Origin: Thiodiazotropha sp040507035
GTDB taxonomy: Bacteria > Pseudomonadota > Gammaproteobacteria > Chromatiales > Chromatiaceae
Assembly: GCA_040507035.1 (NCBI GenBank)
Contig: JBEVVR010000015.1
Span: forward strand, 186,001-250,000
Direction of reading: 5' to 3'
Length of the DNA: 64,000 nucleotides
A model generated the notes under the pieces. The model worked only from the letters and a program-made list of their open reading frames with translations. It searched no databases and was not told the origin of the DNA. The position numbers were made by a program, and so were the translations under genes. This document shows positions 41,815 through 51,340 of the stretch, in pieces (position 1 is the stretch's first letter; each line of letters begins with the position of its first letter).

Positions 41815-41847
41815 AGGGCCTGTTAACACGAATCCAATACGCCCTAG
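41815..41847. repeat. 33-bp CTAG-ended repeat, copy 2
   Basis: Matches the copy at 23365-23397 at 30 of 33 bases, from AGGGCCTGTTAACAC to GCCCTAG. The final CTAG contains the TAG stop of the minus-strand CopD-like gene (41844-41846), as copy 1 contains the cobO stop. Confidence 0.8.
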
Positions 41848-42347
41848 ATCAAACCATACTTACCCAACACTGTGACCAGGGTAACGCTCAGTCCCAATAT
41901 AAGGTTCAGCAGTATCAATCGTCTTATTCGGGTTACAGCCATCACTACCTTCGGCTTATCGCCGCTATTGATAGCCGCGCCCAGCTGTTTATAGGGAACG
42001 CTATAGATATAGACAAAAATTGCGGACATGATCAAACCGGTCATGGCCATGAATTCCAACCAAAATCCGATGCCATTTTCATAAATAGCAAACAACATCC
42101 AAAACCCGCTGGCCAGAATAGCGATCACGGACCCCCAAACCCATGGAAAGAAGTGGTCGAATACACCCAGCAGCAGAGGCACACGATCCTCTGGCTCAAG
42201 GGTTGTATTGAGTACGGGACGCATCACCATATGAGCAAAGAACATCCCTCCCACCCAGACGATGACACCCAACAGATGTAGGGCCATAGCAATCGACACG
42301 GCGCATAACCTCCATAAACTTAGGTTGGCAGTTGAATGATTGTTCAT
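41844..42347 (-). CDS. CopD-like integral membrane protein
   Basis: A membrane protein of about 167 residues with four helices, starting at ATG 42347 (AGG 5 bp upstream). ALHLLGVIVWVGGMFFAHMVMRPVL at the first helix is the CopD-family signature with a conserved His and Trp. WVWGSVIAILASGFWMLF and the last helix LLNLILGLSVTLVTVLGKY follow. Function is unproven; copper or heme-related roles are suggested for relatives. A longer start at 42464 is open but its extra residues look non-coding. Confidence 0.8.
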   Translation of the reverse strand: MNNHSTANLSLWRLCAVSIAMALHLLGVIVWVGGMFFAHMVMRPVLNTTLEPEDRVPLLLGVFDHFFPWVWGSVIAILASGFWMLFAIYENGIGFWLEFMAMTGLIMSAIFVYIYSVPYKQLGAAINSGDKPKVVMAVTRIRRLILLNLILGLSVTLVTVLGKYGLI

Positions 42348-42589
42348 TGTGCCTAAGCCCCAGACAATCTCCAAATATCCCATCCCAGGATCTTTCAACA
42401 CAAAATTCTTGTTTTCGCCACCGGAGAGCGGTTGATCGATAACTGTACAATCCATTTCAGCCACCCACCAAAGAAGTTTGAAAAACTCTATTTGGGTGGG
42501 TAAACTAGCCGATTACCTGTCGATTTGGCGGGAAAAACGCGCAACTGGCGTCCTAACCGGGATGCCTTTTTTGTTTTATGGGTTTGCAC

Positions 42590-43759
42590 ATGACCGAGTC
42601 TTTGATGTCGACATACAATCGGTTGCCAGTGACTTTCCAGCGGGGCGAGGGTGCCCGCTTGTGGGACGAAAAGGGTCGCTGCTATCTTGACGCTGTTGCA
42701 GGTATTGCTGTCTGCGGCCTCGGTCACGCTCACCCCGAGATTCGCGACGCCCTCTGCGAGCAGGCGGGAACCCTGCTCCATACCTCGAACATCTACGGTA
42801 TCGCCAACCAGGAACAGCTCGGTGAAAGACTATGTCAACTGGCCTCCATGGACAGGGTCTTTTTCGCCAACTCCGGTGCCGAGGCCAATGAGGCCGCGAT
42901 AAAGATCGCACGCCTCTATGGCAACAAAAAGGGGATTAAAAACCCATCCATCATTGTCATGGAACAGAGCTTCCATGGGCGTACCCTCGCCACCCTGAGT
43001 GCCACCGGCAGCCGCAAGGTTCAGGCCGGTTTCGAACCATTGGTTCAGGGTTTCGTGCGCGTCCCCTATGACGATATCGATGCGATCATCGAAATTGCCA
43101 AGAGCAGCAACAGTGTCGTGGCGATACTGGTTGAACCCGTACAAGGCGAGGGGGGCATCAACATCCCACAAGCGGATTACCTCAACCGGATACGGGATAT
43201 CTGCGACCAGAACCAATGGCTGATGATGTTGGATGAGATTCAGACCGGCATCGGCCGGACCGGCAGCATGTTTAGCCATCAGCACAATCGAATTCTTCCC
43301 GACGTAATGACCCTGGCGAAGGGATTGGGCAACGGCATGCCTATTGGCGCCTGCCTCGCAAGAGGCGCAGCCGCCGAAGTCTTATCACCGGGCACTCATG
43401 GCTCCACTTTTGGTGGCAATCCACTGGCATGCCGGGTTGCACTGACTGTACTTGATCTCGTCGAATCCCAGCAGTTGGTGGACAGGGCGGCACAACTTGG
43501 TGAACGCATGTTAAGCGGCTTTCAATCGAAGCTGGGAGATCAAAAGGGTGTGGAGGCCATTCGCATCTCCGGCCTGATGGTCGGCATCGAACTCGACCGC
43601 CCCTGTTTCGAACTGGTCAACCGTGGCCTCGAGGAGGGCATACTCATCAATGTCACCGCAGAAAAAGTGGTAAGACTACTGCCACCACTGATCATCAGTG
43701 AGACGGAATGCGATGAAATCATCGACAAGGTGAGCGCATTGATCCAGGGATATCTCTGA
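42590..43759 (+). CDS. argD: Acetylornithine aminotransferase ArgD
   Basis: ArgD makes N-acetylornithine from the semialdehyde with glutamate as amino donor, using PLP. The protein opens MSTYNRLPVTFQRGEGARLW, has FFANSGAEANEAAIKIAR, FHGRTLATLSATG, the LDEIQTGIGRTG segment and the catalytic lysine in TLAKGLGNGMPIGA. Of three in-frame ATGs (42578, 42590, 42605) I chose 42590, which gives the usual family N-terminus. argF follows 22 bp later. Confidence 0.95.
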   Translation: MTESLMSTYNRLPVTFQRGEGARLWDEKGRCYLDAVAGIAVCGLGHAHPEIRDALCEQAGTLLHTSNIYGIANQEQLGERLCQLASMDRVFFANSGAEANEAAIKIARLYGNKKGIKNPSIIVMEQSFHGRTLATLSATGSRKVQAGFEPLVQGFVRVPYDDIDAIIEIAKSSNSVVAILVEPVQGEGGINIPQADYLNRIRDICDQNQWLMMLDEIQTGIGRTGSMFSHQHNRILPDVMTLAKGLGNGMPIGACLARGAAAEVLSPGTHGSTFGGNPLACRVALTVLDLVESQQLVDRAAQLGERMLSGFQSKLGDQKGVEAIRISGLMVGIELDRPCFELVNRGLEEGILINVTAEKVVRLLPPLIISETECDEIIDKVSALIQGYL

Positions 43760-43781
43760 TTGCCCAATTGAGGCGGCAACT

Positions 43782-44687
43782 ATGACTAGGCATTTTCTTT
43801 CACTCCTCGATCTCAGCCGTGACCAACTGCATGCACTGATCCGCAGGGCCACCGAGCTCAAGCGTATGCAACACAGGGGTGATATACATACCCCGCTGAA
43901 AGGCAAAAATCTCGGCATGGTGTTCGAGAAGTCCTCAACCCGGACCCGGGTCTCCTTCGAAGTCGGCATGTCACAGCTGGGCGGACACGCTCTCTTCCTC
44001 TCACCCCGGGATACCCAGTTGGGACGCGGGGAACCGATTGAGGACAGTGCCCGGGTACTGTCACGCATGCTCGATATCATCATGATTCGCACCTACGATC
44101 ATTCAGTGCTCGAGCTGTTCGCGGCCAACTCCCAGGTACCGGTGATCAATGCGCTGACCGATCTGCTCCATCCCTGCCAACTGCTTGCGGACATGCAGAC
44201 CTATTTCGAGCATCGCGGCGATATTCAGGACAAGCGAGCGGCCTGGATAGGCGACGGCAACAATATGTGCCACTCCTATATCAATGCCGCCAGGCGCTTC
44301 GGCTTCCACTTGAATATCGCCTGTCCGCAGGGTTACGATCCAGATATAAACATATTAGAGGCCGCAGAGGGCCAGGCCGTCATTGTTCGAGATCCCCTGC
44401 AAGCCGCCGAGGGCGCCGATCTGGTGGTCACAGATGTCTGGGCCAGCATGGGTCAGGAAGAGGAGCAGGCGCAGCGGGAGAAGGTGTTCTCCCGCTATCA
44501 GGTTAACGATGAACTGATGGCACAAGCTGCCGAGGACGCCCTCTTTTTTCACTGCCTTCCGGCACATCGCGGAGAAGAGGTGAGCGCATCCATCATCGAC
44601 AGGGAAGACAGCGTGGTGTGGGACGAAGCGGAAAACCGCCTCCACTCTCAAAAAGCACTGCTGGAATTTCTTCTTCTGGGCAGATGA
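43782..44687 (+). CDS. argF: Ornithine carbamoyltransferase ArgF
   Basis: Makes citrulline from ornithine and carbamoyl phosphate. The carbamoyl phosphate motif FEKSSTRTRVSFEVGM is intact, as are HPCQLLADMQT and the ornithine loop FHCLPAHRGEEV. Length is 301 residues. It is cotranscribed with argD. Confidence 0.97.
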   Translation: MTRHFLSLLDLSRDQLHALIRRATELKRMQHRGDIHTPLKGKNLGMVFEKSSTRTRVSFEVGMSQLGGHALFLSPRDTQLGRGEPIEDSARVLSRMLDIIMIRTYDHSVLELFAANSQVPVINALTDLLHPCQLLADMQTYFEHRGDIQDKRAAWIGDGNNMCHSYINAARRFGFHLNIACPQGYDPDINILEAAEGQAVIVRDPLQAAEGADLVVTDVWASMGQEEEQAQREKVFSRYQVNDELMAQAAEDALFFHCLPAHRGEEVSASIIDREDSVVWDEAENRLHSQKALLEFLLLGR

Positions 44688-44774
44688 TGCAGGCAGTGAA
44701 AATGTGGCCTGTTTCGTAACATGGTGCAGGTTGAGTTGTACAATGCCCGTTATTGTCCGGACTGAGAGATTATT

Positions 44775-45443
44775 ATGAAGAGATTCATCATTTCGATCCT
44801 CTGCGTAGTGCTTTTACCCACAGTGGTTGAAGCCAAAATCTACTACATCACCGATACATTCAAGGTCGAAATGCGCACCGGCGAGAGTAACCGGCATCGT
44901 ATCACCCGCTATCTCAACACCGGCACCGCGGTTGACGTTCTCTCAAGCAACAAGGAGAGTGGCTACAGTAAGGTCCGCGTTGGCAACAAGGAGGGTTTTG
45001 TCCTCACCCGCCAACTGATGCAGCAACCCACTGCCCGTGCCCAGTTGGAAAATATGCGCAAGGAGGTCGAGGCACTGAAAGCAGCCCCTGGTGAACTCCG
45101 CCGCAACCTCGCAGACCTGCAGAAGAACCATCGTGAATTACTTACCGAACACAAGAAACTGCAGCAGATAAAGGAGAAGCAGGAACAGGAGCTGCAAAGC
45201 ATCCAGAGAACCGCCTCCAATGCGATTCGTATCTCCAACGAACGCAATGAGCTGCGCAAACAGGTTGCCGACCTAACCCGGGAGGCGGAGGAGCTGAAAC
45301 AGGAAAATAGGGATCTCAGCAATGAAGCCACCCGCGATTGGTTCCTCATCGGCGCCGGCGTCATCATTGCCGGCATACTCATCGGCCTGATCCTGCCCCA
45401 TCTTCGCTTCCAGCGCCGTCGCAGTTCGTGGGGATCACTCTAA
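44775..45443 (+). CDS. TIGR04211 SH3 and coiled-coil membrane protein (YgiM-like)
   Basis: A 222-residue envelope protein. Signal peptide (IISILCVVLLPTVVEA), then a bacterial SH3 domain (about 22-85, with FKVEMRTGESNRHRITRYLNTGT), a long coiled coil (about 88-185), and a C-terminal membrane helix (FLIGAGVIIAGILIGLILP) with a basic end. This order defines TIGR04211. The function is not known. It stands between argF and the HDOD gene; 15 bp separate it from the latter, so these two may be cotranscribed. Confidence 0.9.
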   Translation: MKRFIISILCVVLLPTVVEAKIYYITDTFKVEMRTGESNRHRITRYLNTGTAVDVLSSNKESGYSKVRVGNKEGFVLTRQLMQQPTARAQLENMRKEVEALKAAPGELRRNLADLQKNHRELLTEHKKLQQIKEKQEQELQSIQRTASNAIRISNERNELRKQVADLTREAEELKQENRDLSNEATRDWFLIGAGVIIAGILIGLILPHLRFQRRRSSWGSL

Positions 45444-45458
45444 ATACTGGGACTCTCT

Positions 45459-46301
45459 ATGAGTGACATCGCATTTGAATTCGTTCGCCAGCTAGGCAAC
45501 GAAATCTCAACCGGCAAACTCAAACTGCCCGCCTTTCCCGACGTTGCGATGCGTGTAAAAGAGGCCTTGGAGAGTGACGATGTATCCGCCGACAAAGTGG
45601 CGAAGGTGGTTGGCAGCGACCCGGTACTTTCGGCCAGATTGTTAAAGGTGGCGAACTCCAACTTCGCCAATCGCAGCGGCACCCAGATAAAAGATCTGCG
45701 CACCGCAATCGCCAGGCTGGGCTACGATCTCGCTTACAGTACCGCTGTCTCCATTGCACTGGAGCAGATCATGGACTCGAAGTCCACTGGTCCGATCCGT
45801 GAGCAACTCAAAACACTCTGGCAGCATAGCGTGAACGTCTCTGCCATCGCCTATGTGATCGCCAAAAAACACAGCAACGTCAATCCGGATGAGGCCATGC
45901 TGGCGGGATTGCTGCACGATATCGGCAAGTACTACATCTTTACCCGCGCCCAGGATCATCAGGAACTCTTCGACGATGCAGAGGGCATGGATGAGCTGCT
46001 GAAGACCTGGCATACAGGGATTGGCCATGCCATTCTCGAGGCCTGGCATTTCAGTGACGACATTGCCAACACCGCCAGCGATCATGATGACCTGGAGAGG
46101 GTACAATTTGGCCAGGCCGATATTACCGATATTGTCATCACCGCAAACCTCTGTGCCAACCGGGAAGAGTTGGCCGAGGATTTTGACTGGAACCGAGTCA
46201 GCGCTGCCCAGCGCTTGAGTCTCGACCATGAAAGTATTGAGTCGATCCTTGAAGCATCAAGCGAAGAGATTCAGTCGATCATGCAGGCGTTGGGATGCTG
46301 A
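45459..46301 (+). CDS. HDOD domain signalling protein
   Basis: A 280-residue protein made of one HDOD domain. LPAFPDVAMRVKEALES, VAKVVGSDPVLSARLLKVANS and LAGLLHDIGKYYIF are the family hallmarks. The HD-like metal residues are partly present in LLHDIG. HDOD proteins bind partners in signalling and do not usually hydrolyse anything. No output or sensor domain is attached. A GC-rich hairpin begins 10 bp after the stop. Confidence 0.92.
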   Translation: MSDIAFEFVRQLGNEISTGKLKLPAFPDVAMRVKEALESDDVSADKVAKVVGSDPVLSARLLKVANSNFANRSGTQIKDLRTAIARLGYDLAYSTAVSIALEQIMDSKSTGPIREQLKTLWQHSVNVSAIAYVIAKKHSNVNPDEAMLAGLLHDIGKYYIFTRAQDHQELFDDAEGMDELLKTWHTGIGHAILEAWHFSDDIANTASDHDDLERVQFGQADITDIVITANLCANREELAEDFDWNRVSAAQRLSLDHESIESILEASSEEIQSIMQALGC

Positions 46302-46310
46302 AATAAAAAA

Positions 46311-46333
46311 GGCCGCCAGTAATACCGGCGGCC
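46311..46333 (-). terminator. Terminator hairpin, GGCCGCC/GGCGGCC
   Basis: A 7-bp GC stem plus two more pairs across a mismatch. On the minus strand it is followed by TTTTTTA, which is a good terminator for the minus-strand regulator gene that ends at 46914, though 580 bp away. On the plus strand, after the HDOD gene, the T-run is poor. Confidence 0.7.
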
Positions 46334-46913
46334 TGGTCGTTTAAGCCACAAAGTGGCTACTTCTTATTAGCCTCCAAATCCTTTTACGTCATCTCAAATT
46401 AAGTGTTATTGCTCAGCCAACCTGATTTTTTTATGCATCTTCATTCAGACGTAAAAACCGATCTCTTCTCAATACAGCTCCTGAGGAGATCGGAGCACTC
46501 CGCTCCATCTTCCCTCATCTCCAATGGTGACGGTTGAGTATTGAACGTCAACTGTCAGAGATTGGTTTTAAGTCCAAGCATACAAGCAAAATACAGGCAC
46601 AATTTGTGCCGATATACCTGAGCAGTTATCTAGGTATGTAAAAAAGAGATGTGAACAGAGCCTTGCACACCTCCTAACCCCTTGTTGAAAGGTCAATCTA
46701 TCGAGACAGGTGTTAAAAATGACGAGCCAGGCTAAAGCGCTATCTATCCACCCCAATCGTATATTGAGATGTTACTGAGGGCGAGTAATTGAACGTTTCG
46801 TTCAATCCTTATCACATTACGATTGAACGAATCGTATCACTCACCGATACAACTCGAGGCAGCGTTTGAAATAGGTCACTGGTTTTTACTACTCGGACCG
46901 GCGCTGACTCTGC
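46334..46913. other. Non-coding stretch between HDOD gene and NtrC-type regulator
   Basis: About 580 bp between two genes that converge. Short open frames exist on both strands but lack ribosome sites and normal codon use. It holds an inverted repeat, ATTGAACG-TTT-CGTTCAAT (46788-46806), and a second, GATTGAACGAATC, at about 46823-46835 that reuses the TTGAACG word. I see no gene. Confidence 0.55.
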
Positions 46914-48290
46914 TCAATCGTCACTCTCTTTCTCCGCTGAAATACCCGGCGGGGAGGATAGATTGTATTGAAGCATCATACGCCTCAATCGCGGACGGGA
47001 AATTTCGAGAATTTCACATGCCCTGCCCCGGTGCCAATCGACAAGTTCGAGTACCTGCTTTATATGCGCCTTCTCCATGGCCTGCAGACTGATAGCACCG
47101 GTTGCCGGAAGTGGCTCTTGCTGCTCCTCCACACTGATTCCCCTGATGTCGGCTGGAAACAGGTCAATGGAGAGGCTGTCGGTGGAACACATCGCCACGG
47201 CCTTCATCAGCGCATTCTCCAACTCCCTGACATTACCCGGCCAATCATGGGCCAGGAGGCAGTTCAAGGCCTCCGTCGTGATATGGGTGACCTTTCGATT
47301 CAATTCATTATTGATACGAGCCAGCAGAGCCTGTACCAGCCCCATGATATCCTCTTTCCTCTCCCGCAGAGGCGGCAGATGGATATTGACCACCTGCAAC
47401 CGATAGAAAAGGTCTTCACGAAAATGACCTCTGCCTGCCTCATCGGAGAGATTGACATTGGTGGCTGCAATGATACGGGCATTGCTCCTCAAGGTCTGTT
47501 TTGCACCTAAGGGTGTGAACTCCTTATGCTGGATAACACGCAGCAGTTTCGCCTGCATGATCGGGGAGAGTTCACCGATTTCATCGAGAAAGATGGTGCC
47601 ATTCTCGGCCAGGGTGAATTTTCCCACCTGTTTCGATACGGCTCCGGTGAACGCCCCTTTCTCGTGACCGAACATATCCGATTCCAGCAGGGTCTCAACG
47701 ATCGCGGCACAATTCACCACAACAAATGGCCCATCGGGGTTGTCCCCACTGCGATGAATTGCACGTGCCACCAGTTCCTTGCCGGTACCCGATTCTCCGG
47801 TGATCAACACCGTCGCCGGGCTCTTCGCCACCCGTCCGATGGTTTTGAAGATCTCCTTCATTACTCTCGAGTTGCCGACCATGGAGATTGAAGAGAGGCC
47901 TTCGCCGGCGGTATCTACCAATTCGCCTTCGGTATTCGAAAGAATCTTGTCGATCGCAGCATCGAATTCGTCGATATCGATCGGTTTGTGGATATAGTCG
48001 TCGGCCCCTTGCTGCATCGCCTCGATGGTGCTCTCCATGTCATGGAAGGCGGTGATCATGATGATATGCACCCCGGGCAGGTCTGACTTGAACTCGGGCA
48101 ACCCTTCGAGACCCGATTTCCCCGGCATGCGAATATCGAGCACGATCAGTTCGGGATGAAACTGCTGCGACATTTTCAGTCCTTCATCCACACTGTGGGC
48201 GATCTCAATCTCATGCCCCAATGCAGAGAGGTGCAGCTGCAGAGTACGGCAGCTTGCATAATCGTCATCAACGAGCAGGATTCTGGCCAT
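46914..48290 (-). CDS. NtrC-family sigma-54-dependent response regulator
   Basis: A 458-residue activator with three domains. The receiver has Asp52 as phosphoacceptor (LIVLDIRMPGKSG). The AAA+ domain has Walker A GESGTGKE, the sigma-54 contact loop EKGAFTGAV and the Walker B region GTIFLDEIGEL. The C-terminal Fis-type helix-turn-helix is WHRGRACEILEISRPRLRRMM. It is probably phosphorylated by the sensor kinase encoded upstream on the same strand (48709-51267), with 418 bp containing REP-like repeats between. Targets should be sigma-54 promoters. Confidence 0.93.
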   Translation of the reverse strand: MARILLVDDDYASCRTLQLHLSALGHEIEIAHSVDEGLKMSQQFHPELIVLDIRMPGKSGLEGLPEFKSDLPGVHIIMITAFHDMESTIEAMQQGADDYIHKPIDIDEFDAAIDKILSNTEGELVDTAGEGLSSISMVGNSRVMKEIFKTIGRVAKSPATVLITGESGTGKELVARAIHRSGDNPDGPFVVVNCAAIVETLLESDMFGHEKGAFTGAVSKQVGKFTLAENGTIFLDEIGELSPIMQAKLLRVIQHKEFTPLGAKQTLRSNARIIAATNVNLSDEAGRGHFREDLFYRLQVVNIHLPPLRERKEDIMGLVQALLARINNELNRKVTHITTEALNCLLAHDWPGNVRELENALMKAVAMCSTDSLSIDLFPADIRGISVEEQQEPLPATGAISLQAMEKAHIKQVLELVDWHRGRACEILEISRPRLRRMMLQYNLSSPPGISAEKESDD

Positions 48291-48410
48291 GGTCTCTGTT
48301 TCTGCGACAGGTTTCTACTATTTAGACTAATGTATAGCGGGCTGTTTTGCCAATAACCATAAATAAACAAGAATAACGAAAACTTGCCCGCTTAGCGTCA
48401 TAAACAAAGC

Positions 48411-48433
48411 GTAGGGTGCGGCTCGTCGCGCCC
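48411..48433 (+). repeat. REP-like element, copy C1
   Basis: GTAG followed by a diverged hairpin GGTGCGG-CTCG-TCGCGCCC. It is the left half of an inverted pair with copy C2. The right arm of its hairpin carries changes relative to the other copies. Confidence 0.65.
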
Positions 48434-48504
48434 GAAGGTAGTGCCCTTGGGGTGCACCGTTTAACCCTCTATACAGAGAGGTGGCGTATCAATGCAGGCC
48501 TATT

Positions 48505-48526
48505 GGTGCGGCAAGCCGCACCCTAC
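48505..48526 (-). repeat. REP-like element, copy C2
   Basis: On the minus strand GTAG then a perfect GGTGCGGC-TT-GCCGCACC hairpin, identical to copy B1 at 34949-34970. Confidence 0.75.
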
Positions 48527-48708
48527 GCTTTAAGGAGGCTTGATACCTAGTACGGAAATTCTCTGTGACAACCAAACTATTTTGGTGGGGCCCTGCCCCA
48601 CCAAAACAGGTTTGAACACACCCGTGGGCTTTCTTACTTTGGGTAGGAGCATTTAGCTTAGACTAGTTGCTAGTCAGAAACCGTTTTTCAATTTTATTAT
48701 CTGGCCAG

Positions 48709-51267
48709 TCAATCTTCGGCAGGAGTTGTCGGCAGACTGACCTTGGCGCAGACGCCTCGGTTATCACACAGCTCCAGTTGCACCTGGCCATGGTGCTGCT
48801 CGACAATCTGTTTCACGATGGCCAAACCCAATCCGGTACCCTTGGTGCGTGTGGTGTAGAAGGGTTCGAATAGCCGCTCAAGCTCCTCCTCGGGGAGACC
48901 TTCGCCGTTGTCACAGATCGATATCTCGATGGCATTCCCCGACTCCGTCAATACCTGGTTGCTTCGAATATCGATAGTACGCTCATCACCCGGCAGATTC
49001 TCTGTAGCTTGAATCGCATTTACAATCAGGTTGGAAAATAGTTGGCGCAGCTTGTTGGCATCCGCCGGCAGCGCCGGCAAGCCTGGCCGGTGATCCACCC
49101 GTAACTGCACTTTCGATTCTTCAATACGCCGCTGCAGGCTCAGCAATGTGGTATCGATCAGCTTTTCAATATTGACCCACTCTACATTCACTGCCTCCGG
49201 TCTGGCGTAGGTCAACATGTCAGTCAGGATATTCTCCATATAGCGGATCTGGTCCAGTGCAATCACCGAGAGTTCGGCGAGTTCACTCTCCGCCTGTTTG
49301 CTTAACATCTGCATGCACATCTTTACCGAAGAGAGCGGGTTTCTCAGGTCATGAGCAATCATGCTCGCCATTCTGCCCATGGCCGTCAGGGCCTGGGTCC
49401 TGACGAGCTCCTGGTTGTGCATGTCGATCTCCTGCTGCAACCGCTTGCGCTCGGTAATATCCTCCTTCACCGCGACATAGTGGGTGATTTCACCCTGCGG
49501 ATTTTTCAACGCTGAAATCGAGGCCGATTCCCAATAGAGTTCCCCATTCTTGCGCCGATTGTGGAACTCCCCACGCCACTCCTCTCCCTGCTTTACCGTG
49601 ACCCAGAGTTTTGCATACTCCTCCGAGGGCATCTCCCCGGACTTGAGAATATTGGGACGCTTCCCAACCACTTCGTCCGCGCGGTAGCCGGTAACCTCGG
49701 TGAATTTTGGATTCACATACTCGATCAACCCCTGGCTGTTTGTCAGCATCACGATACTGGGACTCTGTTCGACCGCGTGAGATAGTTTACGTACTTTATC
49801 TTCCGCCTTACGCCGATCGGTAACATCCTCGCCAATTGCGGTTATGCCGATAACCTCTCCCTGGGAATTGGTTGAAAGGGTGTTGTGCCAGGCGATTCTG
49901 CGATGACCAAACAGTTTCATGCGCACATCCACCTCCACATCTCGCGAGACATCACTCTCAGTCAAAAGTCTGCTGAATGTATCCCGCATCGCCTCTGTTT
50001 GCGCTGCATCGATGAAGCGTTCTATCCAGTCGCAATCCAATACCTCATGCCGACGCCATCCGGTCAGACGCAGGAAATAGTCATTGCAGAATATCAACCG
50101 ACTATCCGTATCCAGAGTAATTGCCGCCAACTGCATATCTTCCAAGGTTTGACGGAAGCGTCTCTCATATTCACTTTGACGCTGCACATTGCGGTGCCGC
50201 AGGTTTGTGCTGGCCAACAACCAGGAACCGAAAAGTAACACCAGCATTATGGTAAAATAGAGTGGCAGATGTTGACGGATAAAGGTCCAAAAACCGGGAA
50301 GATAACGCGCTTGCGGCACTTCTGAAACCACCTTCCAATGTGAAGTGCCGGGAGGAATGACGTAACCGCTTTCGCTAATGCCATGCATGGTCTGCGCGGC
50401 GACTATCCAAGGGGTGACGGTTTCGAAGGTCAACAGACCGGCAGTTGTCGGTAACTGACCGGAACCCAGATCCCCTATCTCCCGCCAGGCCTCGGCATGA
50501 CTATCGGAATAACGCCGTTTGTGCTCGAGCATGAAGCCCCACTCGTCTCCTTGATTAGGACTGCTTAACCAGTAGCCCTGGGCATTCAATAGATGGATAT
50601 GATCCGCGATATTCGCAGCAGCCCGATTGAAATCGTTCAACAATCGTTCACCCAGATAGTTCAACACGAGTATTCCCTTCTTCTCCTCGTCAGCAAGGTA
50701 TATGGGAACCGCAAAACGCATCACCGATTTATACGGACGTTCGATCTCTCCCTCCTCGACATTGAGATCCAGAGGCGATATATAGATCTCACCCGGTTTC
50801 AGTTCCATGGTCTCCGTGAAGTAGTAGCGTTTTGATTTATCCTGCAGCTGTGCCGGTAACACCAACTCCGGCTGCCCCGATGAAAAGTTGACCCTGACGC
50901 GCTCCTTACCATCCAGATCGATAAACCTGACCTGGTCATAGAGGCGCTTCTCCTTGATAAAGGTATAAAACAGTTGTCCGACCTGGGCCTTCTGCAGAAG
51001 GCCATCCTCGGTAAATCCCTGACGCTCGATGTAACTGGAGAGAAAAATAATATCCGATACGACATTGGAGAGATCTCTGTTGAGCGCACTGCGCGCAAGC
51101 CCCACATTGAGCAGTTCCCTTGACTCCTTTGTCACCCGATCAGTTTCGGATATGGTGTAGTAGTGCACATAGGCACCGATGGACAGGGTGGCGGCAAAGG
51201 GAATGAGGATGGCAAGAAATTGCTTCAGCCAGTCAAAGTTCACCAATGTCCCATGCTGTCGGTTCAT
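48709..51267 (-). CDS. Cache and PAS sensor histidine kinase
   Basis: An 852-residue membrane kinase. A first membrane helix (about 14-30), a double-Cache-like periplasmic sensor (about 35-325, with YFTETMELKPGEIYISPLDLNVEEG), and a second helix (about 333-352) lead to two PAS domains with PAC ends (about 370-495 and 500-620), a HisKA domain with His639 in MIAHDLRNPLSSVKM, and a HATPase with GEGLPEEELERLFEPFYTT. It probably phosphorylates the NtrC-type regulator downstream. The ligand is not known. Confidence 0.92.
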   Translation of the reverse strand: MNRQHGTLVNFDWLKQFLAILIPFAATLSIGAYVHYYTISETDRVTKESRELLNVGLARSALNRDLSNVVSDIIFLSSYIERQGFTEDGLLQKAQVGQLFYTFIKEKRLYDQVRFIDLDGKERVRVNFSSGQPELVLPAQLQDKSKRYYFTETMELKPGEIYISPLDLNVEEGEIERPYKSVMRFAVPIYLADEEKKGILVLNYLGERLLNDFNRAAANIADHIHLLNAQGYWLSSPNQGDEWGFMLEHKRRYSDSHAEAWREIGDLGSGQLPTTAGLLTFETVTPWIVAAQTMHGISESGYVIPPGTSHWKVVSEVPQARYLPGFWTFIRQHLPLYFTIMLVLLFGSWLLASTNLRHRNVQRQSEYERRFRQTLEDMQLAAITLDTDSRLIFCNDYFLRLTGWRRHEVLDCDWIERFIDAAQTEAMRDTFSRLLTESDVSRDVEVDVRMKLFGHRRIAWHNTLSTNSQGEVIGITAIGEDVTDRRKAEDKVRKLSHAVEQSPSIVMLTNSQGLIEYVNPKFTEVTGYRADEVVGKRPNILKSGEMPSEEYAKLWVTVKQGEEWRGEFHNRRKNGELYWESASISALKNPQGEITHYVAVKEDITERKRLQQEIDMHNQELVRTQALTAMGRMASMIAHDLRNPLSSVKMCMQMLSKQAESELAELSVIALDQIRYMENILTDMLTYARPEAVNVEWVNIEKLIDTTLLSLQRRIEESKVQLRVDHRPGLPALPADANKLRQLFSNLIVNAIQATENLPGDERTIDIRSNQVLTESGNAIEISICDNGEGLPEEELERLFEPFYTTRTKGTGLGLAIVKQIVEQHHGQVQLELCDNRGVCAKVSLPTTPAED

Positions 51268-51340
51268 GGATCAGGACCAGTTAAGCCGTAATCCCCGCTT
51301 TCGGGGTTATCGAATTGAATACAGCCACCAGAAGAGCTGT

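Larger units (their letters stand above)
48291..48708. other. Intergenic region with inverted REP-like pair
   Basis: About 418 bp between the kinase and regulator genes, both on the minus strand. A 17-bp perfect inverted repeat (AAAGCGTAGGGTGCGGC at 48406-48422 and its complement at 48515-48531) encloses 92 bp. A further GC-rich segment, GGTGGGGCCCTGCCCCACC, lies at about 48584-48602. No open frame looks like a gene. Confidence 0.65.

Noticed and set aside
46568..46756. Minus-strand 62-codon frame in the 46.3-46.9 kb gap
   Set aside because: Cys/Leu-rich with no ribosome site and no conserved look; treated as chance.
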